Below, piece by piece: positions 14,906-22,667 of a DNA stretch of 24,588 nt. Position numbers and translations under genes: made by a program. This stretch comes from F2B08 sp046260445 (GTDB lineage Bacteria > Actinomycetota > Actinomycetes > Actinomycetales > Dermatophilaceae), in NCBI GenBank assembly GCA_046260445.1, contig JBHEPF010000064.1, forward strand, positions 1 to 24,588, given 5' to 3'. Under the pieces are notes generated by a model, which saw only the letters and a list, made by a program, of their open reading frames with translations, ran no database searches and was not told the origin of the DNA. Numbering within the stretch: the stretch's first letter is position 1; each line of letters starts with the position of its first letter.

Positions 14906-15556
14906 ATGACCACCACGCAGAACCAGACCGCCGCCCCCCGGGCCGGCCGGTACGTCCTCGCCAGCCGCCCCCTCATGGGCTGGCGGACCGTCGACATCCT
15001 CACCATCACCTTCCTCGGCGTCGCGCTCGGCATCGCGATGTGGGGCTGGGGGATCCTCTACAACGGGCCGCTCACGGCCCTGGGCTTCACCTTCCGTCCC
15101 GCGATGGGCCTCTTCGTCGGGATGTGGTTCATCGGTGGCGTCGTGGGCGGCCTCATCGTGCGGCGGCCCGGAGCGGCGCTTGCCTGCGAGACCGTCGCCG
15201 CGCTGGTCTCGATGATCCCCGGCACCGAGTGGGGCGCGACCGTCCTCATCGCCGGGATCCTCCAGGGACTCGGGGCCGAGCTCGGCTTCGCGATCTTCCG
15301 CTACCGCGCCTGGGGCGTCGCCGCCGCCATCACCGCCGGTGCACTCTCCGCACCGATGGAGTGGGTGTACGAGATCGTCACGTGGTTCGCGGACTGGGGC
15401 ACCGAGTGGAAGCTCGTCTACCTCGTGATGATGGTCATCTCCGGTGCCGTCATCGCCGGACTCGGCGGACTCGCTCTCGTCAGAGCCCTCGCGGGCGCCG
15501 GTGCGCTCGATGCCTTCCCACCCGGCCAGGAACGGCGGGAGGCCCGCGCTGTCTGA
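14906..15556 (+). CDS. ykoE: ECF transporter substrate-binding membrane subunit, YkoE type (hydroxymethylpyrimidine/thiamine)
   Basis: This 216-aa integral membrane protein has about five to six hydrophobic helices. They begin at WRTVDILTITFLGVALGIAMW and continue through FRPAMGLFVGMWFIGGVVGG, a pair around TEWGATVLIAGILQGLGAE, and a C-terminal YLVMMVISGAVIAGLGG segment. It fits the YkoE family, the substrate-capturing S component of YkoEDC energy-coupling-factor transporters linked to thiamine or its hydroxymethylpyrimidine precursor. The TPP riboswitch upstream supports this. ATG 14906 lies 8 nt after the GAAGGAG site; an ATG at 14900 is too close to it. The ATPase gene follows after 7 nt or overlaps the stop, and the permease completes the unit. 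Confidence 0.88.
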   Translation: MTTTQNQTAAPRAGRYVLASRPLMGWRTVDILTITFLGVALGIAMWGWGILYNGPLTALGFTFRPAMGLFVGMWFIGGVVGGLIVRRPGAALACETVAALVSMIPGTEWGATVLIAGILQGLGAELGFAIFRYRAWGVAAAITAGALSAPMEWVYEIVTWFADWGTEWKLVYLVMMVISGAVIAGLGGLALVRALAGAGALDAFPPGQERREARAV

Positions 15557-15563
15557 GCGGCGG

Positions 15564-16961
15564 GTGCCGACGCCGACGACGCCGACGGCGACGGCGACGA
15601 AGGTTCGCGGCCGCATCGTCCTGGACCGGCTCACGTGGCGTCCCTACGGGCGTCGTGAGCCGGTCCTGCGCGACTTGGAACTCGTCATCGAGCCAGGGGA
15701 GCGGGTGCTCCTCGTCGGTCCGAGCGGCTCGGGGAAGTCGACGCTCCTGCGCGGGATCGCCGGCCTCCTCGAGACCGCCGACGCGGGCGAGCGAACGGGC
15801 GCCATGTCGATCGACGAGCACGATCCCGGGGAGCGACCGGGCGAGGTCGGGCTCGTCCTCCAGGAGCCCGGGGCCGGGGTCGTCGCCTCGACGATCGGCC
15901 GGGACGTGGCCTTCGGTCTCGAGAACGTCGGCGACGACCCGGCCGGAATGTCGGCACGGTCGCGGGCGGCCCTGGACGCCGTCGGGCTGCGGATGCCGCT
16001 GGAGGCCCCGACGACCTCGCTGAGCGGCGGCGAGACCCAGCGGTTGGCGCTCGCCGGCGCGATCGTCATGGAGCCGAGCGTGCTCCTCCTCGACGAGCCG
16101 ACCGCGATGCTCGACCCCGTCAGCGCCGCGGCCGTCCGGGACGTCGTCGCCTCGGTCGTGACGAGGGAGTCGCTCACCACGGTCATCGTCGAGCACCTCC
16201 TCGAGCCCTGGCTCCCGCTCGCGACCCGCATCGTCGTCCTCGACGCCTCCGGCCGGATCATCGCCGACGGTGTTCCGGACGAGGTGCTCGCGGAGCACGG
16301 AGCGCGCCTCGCCGAGGAGGGGGTCTGGGTGCCCGGCGTCCCCCCACCCGAGCCGCACCTGCTGGCCGACGAGGTGCTGGGGCACGTCGCGCATACTGCT
16401 GTCGGACGGTCGGGTGAGGTCGTCGCCGAGGTGGCGGACGCCCGGGTCGTTCGGCGCAGTCTCGGCGCGGACGGGCGCTCCCGCGTCGTCGTCGCCGTCG
16501 ACGGGGCGGACGCCGTCGTGCGCGCGGGGGAGAGCACCGTGCTCGTCGGGCCGAGCGGCTCCGGCAAGTCGAGCCTGCTCGGAGCGCTCGCCGGCTTCCT
16601 TCCCCTCGACGGCCAGAAGAGGCGGTATGCGGGGCTCGCCACCACCGAGCTCGCTCGCGAGATCGCGTGGGTGCCCCAGTGGCCCTCCTCCGCCCTCATC
16701 GCGCCGACGGTCATGGACGACATGCTGCTCACCTCGCGGGCCCTCGGGCTCAGCGAGGACGAGGCGAGGGGGCGCTCCGAGGCGATCCTCACGGCCCTCG
16801 ACCTGCTCCCCCTCGCAGCGGCCGACCCACGGCACCTCTCCGGCGGCGAGCAGCGGCGGCTCAGTGTCGCCACCGCTCTCGTCCACCGCCCCAGGATGGT
16901 GCTCGCCGACGAGCCGACGGTCGGCCAGGACCGGCGCACCTGGTCCGCCGTCATGGGCTGA
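15564..16961 (+). CDS. ykoD: Tandem ABC ATPase of the YkoEDC-type ECF transporter (frame interrupted before its end)
   Basis: The 465-aa product has two ABC ATPase domains. Domain 1 has Walker A GPSGSGKST at 52-60, signature LSGGETQR at 153-160, Walker B LLLDEPT and H-loop VIVEHLL. Domain 2 has GPSGSGKSS at 329-337, LSGGEQRR at 425-432 and MVLADEPT at 445-452, but stops at WSAVMG before its H-loop. The missing sequence, LIESAQRAGMGLAISTHD, continues at once in the next frame from 16958. One missing C in ATGGGC|CTGATC would explain it, so the real product is probably an ATPase-permease fusion. The start is uncertain: GTG 15564 sits 7 nt after ykoE, while ATG 15510 overlaps ykoE. The first 13 residues are Thr/Pro/Ala-rich low complexity. 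Confidence 0.85.
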   Translation: MPTPTTPTATATKVRGRIVLDRLTWRPYGRREPVLRDLELVIEPGERVLLVGPSGSGKSTLLRGIAGLLETADAGERTGAMSIDEHDPGERPGEVGLVLQEPGAGVVASTIGRDVAFGLENVGDDPAGMSARSRAALDAVGLRMPLEAPTTSLSGGETQRLALAGAIVMEPSVLLLDEPTAMLDPVSAAAVRDVVASVVTRESLTTVIVEHLLEPWLPLATRIVVLDASGRIIADGVPDEVLAEHGARLAEEGVWVPGVPPPEPHLLADEVLGHVAHTAVGRSGEVVAEVADARVVRRSLGADGRSRVVVAVDGADAVVRAGESTVLVGPSGSGKSSLLGALAGFLPLDGQKRRYAGLATTELAREIAWVPQWPSSALIAPTVMDDMLLTSRALGLSEDEARGRSEAILTALDLLPLAAADPRHLSGGEQRRLSVATALVHRPRMVLADEPTVGQDRRTWSAVMG

Positions 16962-17815
16962 TCGAGTCCGCTCAGCGGGCCGGGATGGGCCTGGCGATCT
17001 CGACGCACGACCCGGCGGTCATCGCGCGCGCCGACTCGGTCGTCTCGCTCGACCCGGTCCCGCAGCCGCCGCCCCCGCCCCGTCCGCGACGTCCCCTCGT
17101 GGCGCGGTGCGGGCCGCTCGTCCTGCTGCTCGGGGCGATCCTCGGCGTGCCCGCCGGCGTCCTCGCGGTCGGGTGGCGCGGCGGGCTGATCGTCCTGGGC
17201 GTCATGTTCGTCCTCACCGTCCCGGCGCTGTGGGCGCCCGGGGAGGGAGCAGCGCCGCGGGGGCGGGTGCGCGGCATCCTGCTGCGGATGATCCCCGGCC
17301 TCCTCGGCTCGGTGTCGGTCGGGTGGTCGACGTGGCTGCTCGCGGACCAGGACATCGAGGTCGCGCTCGGCGCGGTGACCCGGGTGCTCGTCATCATCTA
17401 TCCCTCGGCGGTGCTCATCCGCTTCGTCGACCCGGACCGGCTCGGGGACCACCTTGCGCAGATCCTCCGCCTCCCGGCCCGTCCGGCTGTCGCGCTGTCG
17501 GCGGCCCTGCAGCGCATCCACACCTTCGGCGACACGTGGAGCCAGCTCGGCTCGATCCGTCGGGCCCGTGGCATCGGGCCGCGCCGTCGCCCGGTCAGCC
17601 TCATCCGGCACGTCTGGGCGCTGACGATCGGGCTGCTCGTACGGACCCTCGGCGCGGCGGCGGCCCTCGCGGTGGCGATGGATGCGCGCGGCTTCGCCAC
17701 CGCATACCGCCGGACCTGGGCGATCGCTGCTCGGTGGCGAGCGAGGGACTCCCTGCTCGTCCTCGTCGCCGTCGTTCCGGTCGCGGTTGCCGCGGCCACC
17801 CGTGCCATGGCCTGA
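16958..17815 (+). pseudogene. ykoC: Rest of ABC domain 2 plus EcfT/YkoC-type permease, out of frame with the ATPase part
   Basis: These 285 codons begin with the ABC D/H-loop region missing from the preceding frame (GLAISTHDPAVIARADSV). A proline-rich linker (QPPPPPRPRR) follows, and then an EcfT transmembrane coupling subunit. Hydrophobic helices start at CGPLVLLLGAILGVPAGVLAV, and the two coupling motifs RRARGIGP and AMDARGFATA carry the expected Ala-Arg-Gly triplets. Linker and permease run on from the ATPase without a new ribosome binding site, so an ECF A-A-T fusion is the natural reading once the frameshift is repaired. An internal ATG at 16985 could start a separate protein, but it would carry useless ATPase remnants. 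Either a sequencing error or a genuine inactivating deletion is possible. Confidence 0.75.
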
Positions 17816-17844
17816 GCCGCACGCTTGCTCACCCCGGGTGTGGC
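17816..17844. terminator. Weak inverted repeat between convergent genes
   Basis: GCCGCAC at 17816-17822 can pair with GTGTGGC at 17838-17844, allowing one G-T pair. The stem spans most of the 32-bp gap between the transporter and the decarboxylase-type gene. It is a possible short bidirectional terminator. Confidence 0.3.
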
Positions 17845-17847
17845 CGG

Positions 17848-19269
17848 TCAGTCGCGCGTGACGCGGAGCGTGGCCAGCGACGGGTCGGCGGCATAGGCGA
17901 TCCGGACCCCCGCCTCCCTGGCCTGCTCCAGTGCCGCGACGACGGCGTCGGTGACCTGCTCACCGGGGGCCAGGACCGGGATGCCCGGCGGGTACGGCGC
18001 CACGAGCTCGGTGCTCACTCGCCCGACGGCCCGGGCCATCGGCACCGTCTGGGAGTCCGCGAAGAACGCCTGGCGTGGGGGGAGCACGGTCAGTGGGTCG
18101 ACGCGGTAGGCAGCAGGAGCGAGAACCGGGCGTGGGGTGCCACGATGCCGGTCCACGGAGTGCGCGATCGCGCTCGCCAGGGTGTCGACCGACCGGCGCG
18201 TGTCGGCGAGTGAGACGACGGCGACGAGGACGTCCCGGTCGGCGGACTCGACGGGGAGGCCGGCATCGAGGAGATCCCGTTCCACCGCGTTGCCGTCCAC
18301 GCCGGTGCCGGGCAGGACCACGGTGAGCTTGAGCGGGTCGACGCCCGGACCGTCGAGAACAGTGAGGCCCGTGATGGCGTGGAGCCGGTCTCGGGCCTCG
18401 CGGGTCGCGGCGATGGCCTCCCCGAGGAGGGCCTCCCCGTCGCGCTCGAGGAGCGCCCGCGCGGCGTCGGTGCTGGCCAGGATGGCGCCGGCGGGGCTGG
18501 TCGTCGCGGTCGCCTCGACACCCGCGTCGAGCCGCGCAGGGTCGATGCGCTCGGTGCGCGCGAGGACGAGCGCCGCCTGGCTCCAGGCGGGGAGTGTCTT
18601 GTGGGCGCTGGTGACCATGACGTCGGCGCCCAGCTGCAACGGGTGGCGAGGGAGGTCGGGGTGGAAGCCGAAGTGCGCCGCCCAGGCGGCATCGACGACT
18701 AGGGGCACGTCGTGCTTGTGCGCCGCCTCCGCCACGCCCGCGACATTCCCGACCGTGCCGACATAGGAGGGGTCACCGACGAAGACGGCCCGCGCGTCGG
18801 GGTGCTCGGCGAGCGCCCCGAGCACAGTGTCCGGGCCAACCCCCAGCGGGAGACCGGTCACCGGGTCGACCTCGGGTCGCACCCAGACCGGGGTGAGCCC
18901 GGCCAGCACGAGCCCGAGCAGCAGTGACCGGTGCAGGGTCCGACTCACGATGACCGTGTCCCCGTCCCCCGCGACGGCGAGTGCCACCGCCTGGTTGGCG
19001 TGGGTCGCCCCGCCGGTCGAGAAGCGGCAGACGTCGGCACCCCAGAGCCGGGCCGCCCGGGCCTCCGCCTCGGCGAGCACCCCGGCCGTGAGCTTCATCG
19101 TGTCCAGGCCTGCGTAGAGCGGCACGTCGCCGGACACCACGTCGCCGACGAGGTCGGTCCGCTGCTTATGCCCCGGGATCGTGAACGCCGTCGGCGGGTG
19201 TTCCTGGAACCGCAGCCAGGCGTCGAGGAGGGGCGCGTCCCCCCGCAGCCCGCGTGGGTCAGTCGCCAT
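17848..19269 (-). CDS. PLP-dependent Orn/Lys/Arg decarboxylase-fold enzyme
   Basis: This 473-aa protein resembles the major domain of the Orn/Lys/Arg decarboxylase family (fold type I), including the short YaaO-like forms. Features are TIPGHKQ near residue 30, FSTGGATHANQ for the PLP phosphate region, the cofactor aspartate in VVDAAWAAHFGFH (about 193), and the Schiff-base lysine in VTSAHKTLPAWSQA (about Lys224). The C-terminal YPPGIPVLAPGE stretch is characteristic of this family. It lacks the N-terminal wing domain of the large inducible enzymes. The substrate cannot be predicted. ATG 19269 overlaps the end of the M20 peptidase gene upstream by 11 nt, so the two are probably co-translated. 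An alternative ATG at 19293 would deepen the overlap. Confidence 0.88.
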   Translation of the reverse strand: MATDPRGLRGDAPLLDAWLRFQEHPPTAFTIPGHKQRTDLVGDVVSGDVPLYAGLDTMKLTAGVLAEAEARAARLWGADVCRFSTGGATHANQAVALAVAGDGDTVIVSRTLHRSLLLGLVLAGLTPVWVRPEVDPVTGLPLGVGPDTVLGALAEHPDARAVFVGDPSYVGTVGNVAGVAEAAHKHDVPLVVDAAWAAHFGFHPDLPRHPLQLGADVMVTSAHKTLPAWSQAALVLARTERIDPARLDAGVEATATTSPAGAILASTDAARALLERDGEALLGEAIAATREARDRLHAITGLTVLDGPGVDPLKLTVVLPGTGVDGNAVERDLLDAGLPVESADRDVLVAVVSLADTRRSVDTLASAIAHSVDRHRGTPRPVLAPAAYRVDPLTVLPPRQAFFADSQTVPMARAVGRVSTELVAPYPPGIPVLAPGEQVTDAVVAALEQAREAGVRIAYAADPSLATLRVTRD

Positions 19270-20398
19270 GCGGCGTCCAGGCCGGGGGGTCATCGGTCAG
19301 GACCGTGACCAGGGCGGCGGCGAAGGCCCGCACCTGGCGCAGGTCGACCCACTCGTCGACGGCGTGCAGGCCTCCGCCGGAGGGGCCGCACACGAGCGTC
19401 GGACACACGGCCTGCCACAGCGGCGCCTCCATCCAGTACGGCGCGTCGAAGGTCGTCCCGGTGTCGAGCTCCGCACCGAGAGCCAGAGCCAGCTCGGCCG
19501 CCGGACCGGTGTCGTCGAGCCGCCACCCGTCGCGGCGGGCCACCAGCTCGGCGGCAGCGCGCCACTCCGGCCGGAGCAGCGCGCGCACCTCGTCCAGCGA
19601 CTCGATACTCGAGCGGCCCGCAGGAGTGCGCACCTCCACCAGACACTCGGCGTGGTCCGGCACGACGAAGGGTGAGGTACCGCCGTGGACCACTGTCACC
19701 ATGAGATCCCCGCCCCTCGCCCGGACCTCCGGTGCCCGTTCGTCGACCGCCGTGAGGAGCCGACCGAGGTGGGTGACCGCGTTGACGCCCTCCTCGGCCT
19801 GCGAGCTGTGCGCGGCGCGGCCGGTGAAGGTCACCCGGATTACGGCGAAGCCCCTCAGTGACCGGCACAGCGCGAGGTCCGTCGGCTCGGCGATGAGGCA
19901 CGCGTCGGGTCGGAGCCCGAGGTCGGGAAGAGCCGCGATGACGGCCTCGCTGCCCAGGCTGGCGTCCTCCTCGTCGGCCACGAGGGCGAGCACCGGTCGC
20001 ACCGGGGCGCCCGTCTGGACCACGTGCTCCGCGGCGGCGACCAGCGCGGCGGCCCCGCCCTTCATGTCGGCGGCGCCTCGCGCATACAGCCGGTCACCGT
20101 CGATGCGGGCACGCAGCGGTGCGGTCATCCCGGCCACTCCGACCGTGTCGAGGTGGCCGTTGAGGACGATGGTGGGCCCCCCGGCAGCGGCGACCGGGAC
20201 CGCGACGAGGCTGGGGCGGTCCGGATGCCCGGCGGCGGGCACGACCGTGGTGGCGAACCCCGACCGCTCGAGGCGCTCGCGCAGATGGTCGACGATCGCC
20301 CTCTCGCCGCGGGCGCCGGGGACGAGACCGGGGTTGACGCTGTCGATGCCGACCAGCTCGGTCAGCAGTGCGACCGCCTCGGTGCCTACGTCGCGCAT
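19259..20398 (-). CDS. M20-family metallopeptidase/deacylase (ArgE/DapE/ACY1 type)
   Basis: This 379-aa di-zinc hydrolase has the ArgE/DapE/ACY1 hallmarks. These are NGHLDTVG (His82, Asp84), RGAADMKGG (Asp111 as bridging ligand), ADEEDASLGSEA (catalytic Glu143, metal Glu144), the dimerisation-domain GRAAHSSQAEEGVNAV, and the C-terminal GPSGGGLHAVDEWV with the last metal histidine. Such enzymes remove N-acyl groups from amino acids or cut dipeptides. It is distinct from the M20 amidohydrolase at 10346, which is of the carbamoylase branch. ATG 20398 is preceded by TAGGCT at a leaderless-type distance. It is the first gene of a minus-strand pair with the decarboxylase-fold enzyme and is divergent from an MFS transporter, so uptake or export, deacylation and decarboxylation of one amino-acid derivative is a reasonable guess. 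Confidence 0.88.
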   Translation of the reverse strand: MRDVGTEAVALLTELVGIDSVNPGLVPGARGERAIVDHLRERLERSGFATTVVPAAGHPDRPSLVAVPVAAAGGPTIVLNGHLDTVGVAGMTAPLRARIDGDRLYARGAADMKGGAAALVAAAEHVVQTGAPVRPVLALVADEEDASLGSEAVIAALPDLGLRPDACLIAEPTDLALCRSLRGFAVIRVTFTGRAAHSSQAEEGVNAVTHLGRLLTAVDERAPEVRARGGDLMVTVVHGGTSPFVVPDHAECLVEVRTPAGRSSIESLDEVRALLRPEWRAAAELVARRDGWRLDDTGPAAELALALGAELDTGTTFDAPYWMEAPLWQAVCPTLVCGPSGGGLHAVDEWVDLRQVRAFAAALVTVLTDDPPAWTPHGD

Positions 20399-20404
20399 GC
20401 CGGG

Positions 20405-20410
20405 AGCCTA
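20405..20410 (-). promoter_or_regulatory. Putative -10 box of the M20 peptidase promoter (leaderless)
   Basis: TAGGCT on the minus strand ends 6 nt before ATG 20398. No Shine-Dalgarno sequence intervenes. Confidence 0.5.
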
Positions 20411-20493
20411 TGACAGTCCGCCGTCCGGGGCGCTGGAGCGCGGCGAATCGAGGCCCCGCCCAGGGCGGCTGCGCAGCCGAACCCGTGCAGGGG

Positions 20494-20499
20494 GATACT
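20494..20499 (+). promoter_or_regulatory. Putative -10 box of the MFS transporter promoter
   Basis: GATACT ends 8 nt before GTG 20508, within the 109-bp divergent gap. The rest of that gap shows no further structure I recognise. Confidence 0.45.
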
Positions 20500-20507
20500 C
20501 GTTGATC

Positions 20508-21770
20508 GTGTCAGCCGAACCCGAACCGGAGTCCGAGGCCCTGCCGGGCGTCATGCCTGCGGCGCCGCGCATCCCGCGCGAGATCTGGGTCCTCATCGGG
20601 GCGGCGTTCATCATCGCGGTCGGCTTCGGGCTCATCACCCCGGTCCTGCCGCAGTTCGCCCGCAGCTTCGACGTCGGAGTGACGGCCGCGGCCGTCGTCG
20701 TGAGCGCCTTCGCGTTCTTCCGGCTCGTCTTCGCGCCGGTCGGCGGCCGGCTCGTCACCCTCCTCGGCGAGCGCCCGGTCTATCTCGCCGGGCTCGTCAT
20801 CGTCGCGGTGTCGACCGGCGCCACCGCCTTCGCCCAGAGCTATGGGCAGCTCATCATCTTCCGCTCCCTCGGCGGCATCGGCTCGACGATGTTCACCGTC
20901 TCCTCCGCCGCGCTCATCATCCGCCTCGCGCCGCCGGCCATCCGCGGGAAGGTGTCGTCGGTGTTCGCCAGCGCCTTCCTCCTCGGCGGCGTCGTCGGTC
21001 CGCTCATCGGCGGCCTGCTCGGCGCGTTCGGGCTGCGGGTGCCCTTCATCGTGTATGCGGTCGCGCTCCTCATCGCAGCGGCGGTCGTCGCGAGGTTCCT
21101 CTCCGGTGCCCGGCTGCGCGAGATGCGGGCGGCCTCGACGGCTCCGGCGATGACGTTCCGGGAGGCGCTCGGCGACTCGGCCTTCCGCTCGGCCCTGGCC
21201 TCGGGACTGGCCAACGGGTGGTCCAACTTCGGGGTGCGGATGGCCATCATCCCGCTCTTCGTCACCGCCGTCCTTGTCGGGACCGCGCAGGAGTCCCGCT
21301 CGGCCCAGTTCGCGGGCTTCGCCATCGCCACCTTCGCCGCCGGCAACGCACTCGCCCTCACCTTCTCCGGACGCCTGGCGGACTCGATCGGTCGCAAACC
21401 CCCGGTCATCACCGGGCTCGTCATCAGCGGCCTTGCGACCCTCTTCCTCGGCTTCCTCACCTCGATGTGGCTCATCCTGCTGCTCTGCCTCATCGCGGGC
21501 GCCGGCGCCGGTGTGCTCAACCCGGCGCAGCAGGCGACCATCGCCGACATCGTCGGCAACCACCGTTCCGGGGGTGGCGTGCTCGCCGGGTTCCAGATGG
21601 CGACGGACCTGGGCGCCATCCTCGGCCCGGTCCTCGTCGGGGTCCTCATCGACCGCTTGGGCTACGCCGAGGGCTTCCTCGCGACGGGCGTCGTGCTCCT
21701 CATCGCCGCGGTGGCCTGGCTGCCGGCGCGCGAGACCCTCCCGAGGCGACAGTCGCATCCAGGGTCCTGA
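20508..21770 (+). CDS. Major facilitator superfamily transporter
   Basis: This 420-aa membrane protein has about twelve predicted helices. The first runs from WVLIGAAFIIAVGFGLITPVLP. The signature of drug-efflux-like MFS members appears as GRLVTLLGERPVYLAG after helix 2, followed by RSLGGIGSTMFTVSSAALI in the helix 4 region. The antiporter-type stretch FLLGGVVGPLIGGLLGAFG fits motif C (GxxxGPxxGG) of proton-coupled exporters. A second-half A-like motif is GRLADSIGRKPPVITG. An export function is therefore more likely than import, but the substrate is unknown. GTG 20508 is used as the start since the hydrophilic lead is short and a -10-like box precedes it. It is divergent from the M20 peptidase/decarboxylase pair, which may supply or consume its substrate. 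Confidence 0.9.
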   Translation: MSAEPEPESEALPGVMPAAPRIPREIWVLIGAAFIIAVGFGLITPVLPQFARSFDVGVTAAAVVVSAFAFFRLVFAPVGGRLVTLLGERPVYLAGLVIVAVSTGATAFAQSYGQLIIFRSLGGIGSTMFTVSSAALIIRLAPPAIRGKVSSVFASAFLLGGVVGPLIGGLLGAFGLRVPFIVYAVALLIAAAVVARFLSGARLREMRAASTAPAMTFREALGDSAFRSALASGLANGWSNFGVRMAIIPLFVTAVLVGTAQESRSAQFAGFAIATFAAGNALALTFSGRLADSIGRKPPVITGLVISGLATLFLGFLTSMWLILLLCLIAGAGAGVLNPAQQATIADIVGNHRSGGGVLAGFQMATDLGAILGPVLVGVLIDRLGYAEGFLATGVVLLIAAVAWLPARETLPRRQSHPGS

Positions 21771-21773
21771 CTG

Positions 21774-21866
21774 GAGCGTTGTCGTCCGACCGGGCCGCTC
21801 TCGTCATTGTGGAGCGCAATAGCGGCCCAAACATGACAACAACGAACCAAACACGCGGGAGGGGGC
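21774..21866. repeat. Palindromic intergenic repeat, copy 2 (degenerate)
   Basis: The right arm, from AGCGGCCC at 21821 through CGAACCAAAC at 21843-21852 to GCGGGAGGGGG, closely matches the inverted left arm of copy 1, including the G-rich flank. The left arm (CGTTGTC near 21777, GGGCCGCT at 21792-21799) is recognisable but diverged. About 21 extra bases sit at the centre. The GGGCCGCT/AGCGGCCC inner stem is perfect. It begins 3 nt after the MFS stop. Confidence 0.72.
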
Positions 21867-21892
21867 GCAGAGGGGGCGCGGGGCGGACCTCA

Positions 21893-21898
21893 TAGGCT
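21893..21898 (+). promoter_or_regulatory. Putative -10 box of the sirtuin promoter (leaderless)
   Basis: TAGGCT ends 7 nt before ATG 21906. The G-rich segment between the repeat and the start has no spaced Shine-Dalgarno sequence. Confidence 0.5.
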
Positions 21899-21905
21899 CG
21901 CAAGC

Positions 21906-22667
21906 ATGACCACGGTGCCGCCAGACATCCTCGACCTGGCTCGGGACGCCCGGCGGGTCACGGTCCTCACCGGCGCGGGGATGTCGGCGGAGAGCGGCAT
22001 CCCGACCTTCCGGGACGCGCAGACCGGGCTCTGGACGACGGTGCGGCCAGAGGACCTCGCGACCCCCGAGGCATGGCACCGTGATCCGCCGCGGGTCTGG
22101 GCCTGGTATGCGTGGCGCACCCTCGCCGCCGGTCGCTGCGAGCCGCACGCGGGCCACCACGCCCTCGCGGAGTGGGAGCAGCAGGACGGGGTGACGCTGC
22201 GCGTCGTGACCCAGAACGTCGACGACCTCCACGAGCGCGCCGGCAGCACGCAGGTCGCGCACCTCCACGGCAGCCTCTTCGCCCGCAAGTGCGACACCTG
22301 CGGTGACCCCCACACCGCAGTGCCCGACCTGCCGGAGCATCCCGTCGACCGCCTCGACCCGCCGGACTGCCCGAGCTGCGGGCTGGGGCAGATCCGGCCC
22401 GACATCGTCTGGTTCGGCGAGGCCCTCGACGAAGGCATCTTCGATGTGGCCGTCGACGCGGTGCGCGATGCGGACCTCGTCGTCGTCGTCGGCACCTCCG
22501 GGATCGTCTACCCGGCCGCCGGACTCCCCGGGCTGGCGATGCGCTTCGGTGTCCCCGTGGTCGAGATCAACCCCCATGGCAGCGACCTCTCCCACGAGGT
22601 CGACCACGCCTGGGAGGTCACCGCGTCCGTCGGCCTGCCGGCCCTCACAGCGGCCCTCGCAGGGTGA
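21906..22667 (+). CDS. cobB: Sir2-family NAD-dependent protein deacylase, class III (SIRT5/CobB-like)
   Basis: This 253-aa sirtuin removes acyl groups from protein lysines using NAD. Motifs are GAGMSAESGIPTFR (residues 23-36), TQNVDDLHERAG, the catalytic histidine in HLHGSLF (His121), the zinc cysteines Cys129/Cys132 and Cys155/Cys158, RPDIVWFGE and GTSGIVYPAAGLP. The Tyr68-Ala-Trp-Arg71 pair matches the YxxR motif that lets class III sirtuins act on succinyl and malonyl lysine, so desuccinylase activity is expected along with deacetylation. The C-terminal 23 nt overlap the convergent thioesterase-fold gene. It probably has its own leaderless transcript. Confidence 0.93.
   Translation: MTTVPPDILDLARDARRVTVLTGAGMSAESGIPTFRDAQTGLWTTVRPEDLATPEAWHRDPPRVWAWYAWRTLAAGRCEPHAGHHALAEWEQQDGVTLRVVTQNVDDLHERAGSTQVAHLHGSLFARKCDTCGDPHTAVPDLPEHPVDRLDPPDCPSCGLGQIRPDIVWFGEALDEGIFDVAVDAVRDADLVVVVGTSGIVYPAAGLPGLAMRFGVPVVEINPHGSDLSHEVDHAWEVTASVGLPALTAALAG

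Noticed and set aside
14562..15634. Upstream extension of the DUF4235 frame to 15634
   Set aside because: It would run antisense through the TPP riboswitch and ykoE. The real protein begins at 14561, where the family N-terminus and a ribosome binding site occur.
15480..16886. 468-codon minus-strand frame opposite the ABC ATPase
   Set aside because: Shadow of the ATPase codons, with repetitive Arg/Asp/Gly composition and no family resemblance.
16950..16965. Programmed -1 ribosomal frameshift at the ykoD/ykoC junction
   Set aside because: There is no slippery heptamer, and a simple one-base deletion explains the break better.
21831..21895. Short frame starting ATGACAACAACGAACC in repeat copy 2 (and a similar one in copy 1)
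   Set aside because: The sequence belongs to the palindromic repeat. The peptides are short, basic and Gly-rich, and have no ribosome binding site.
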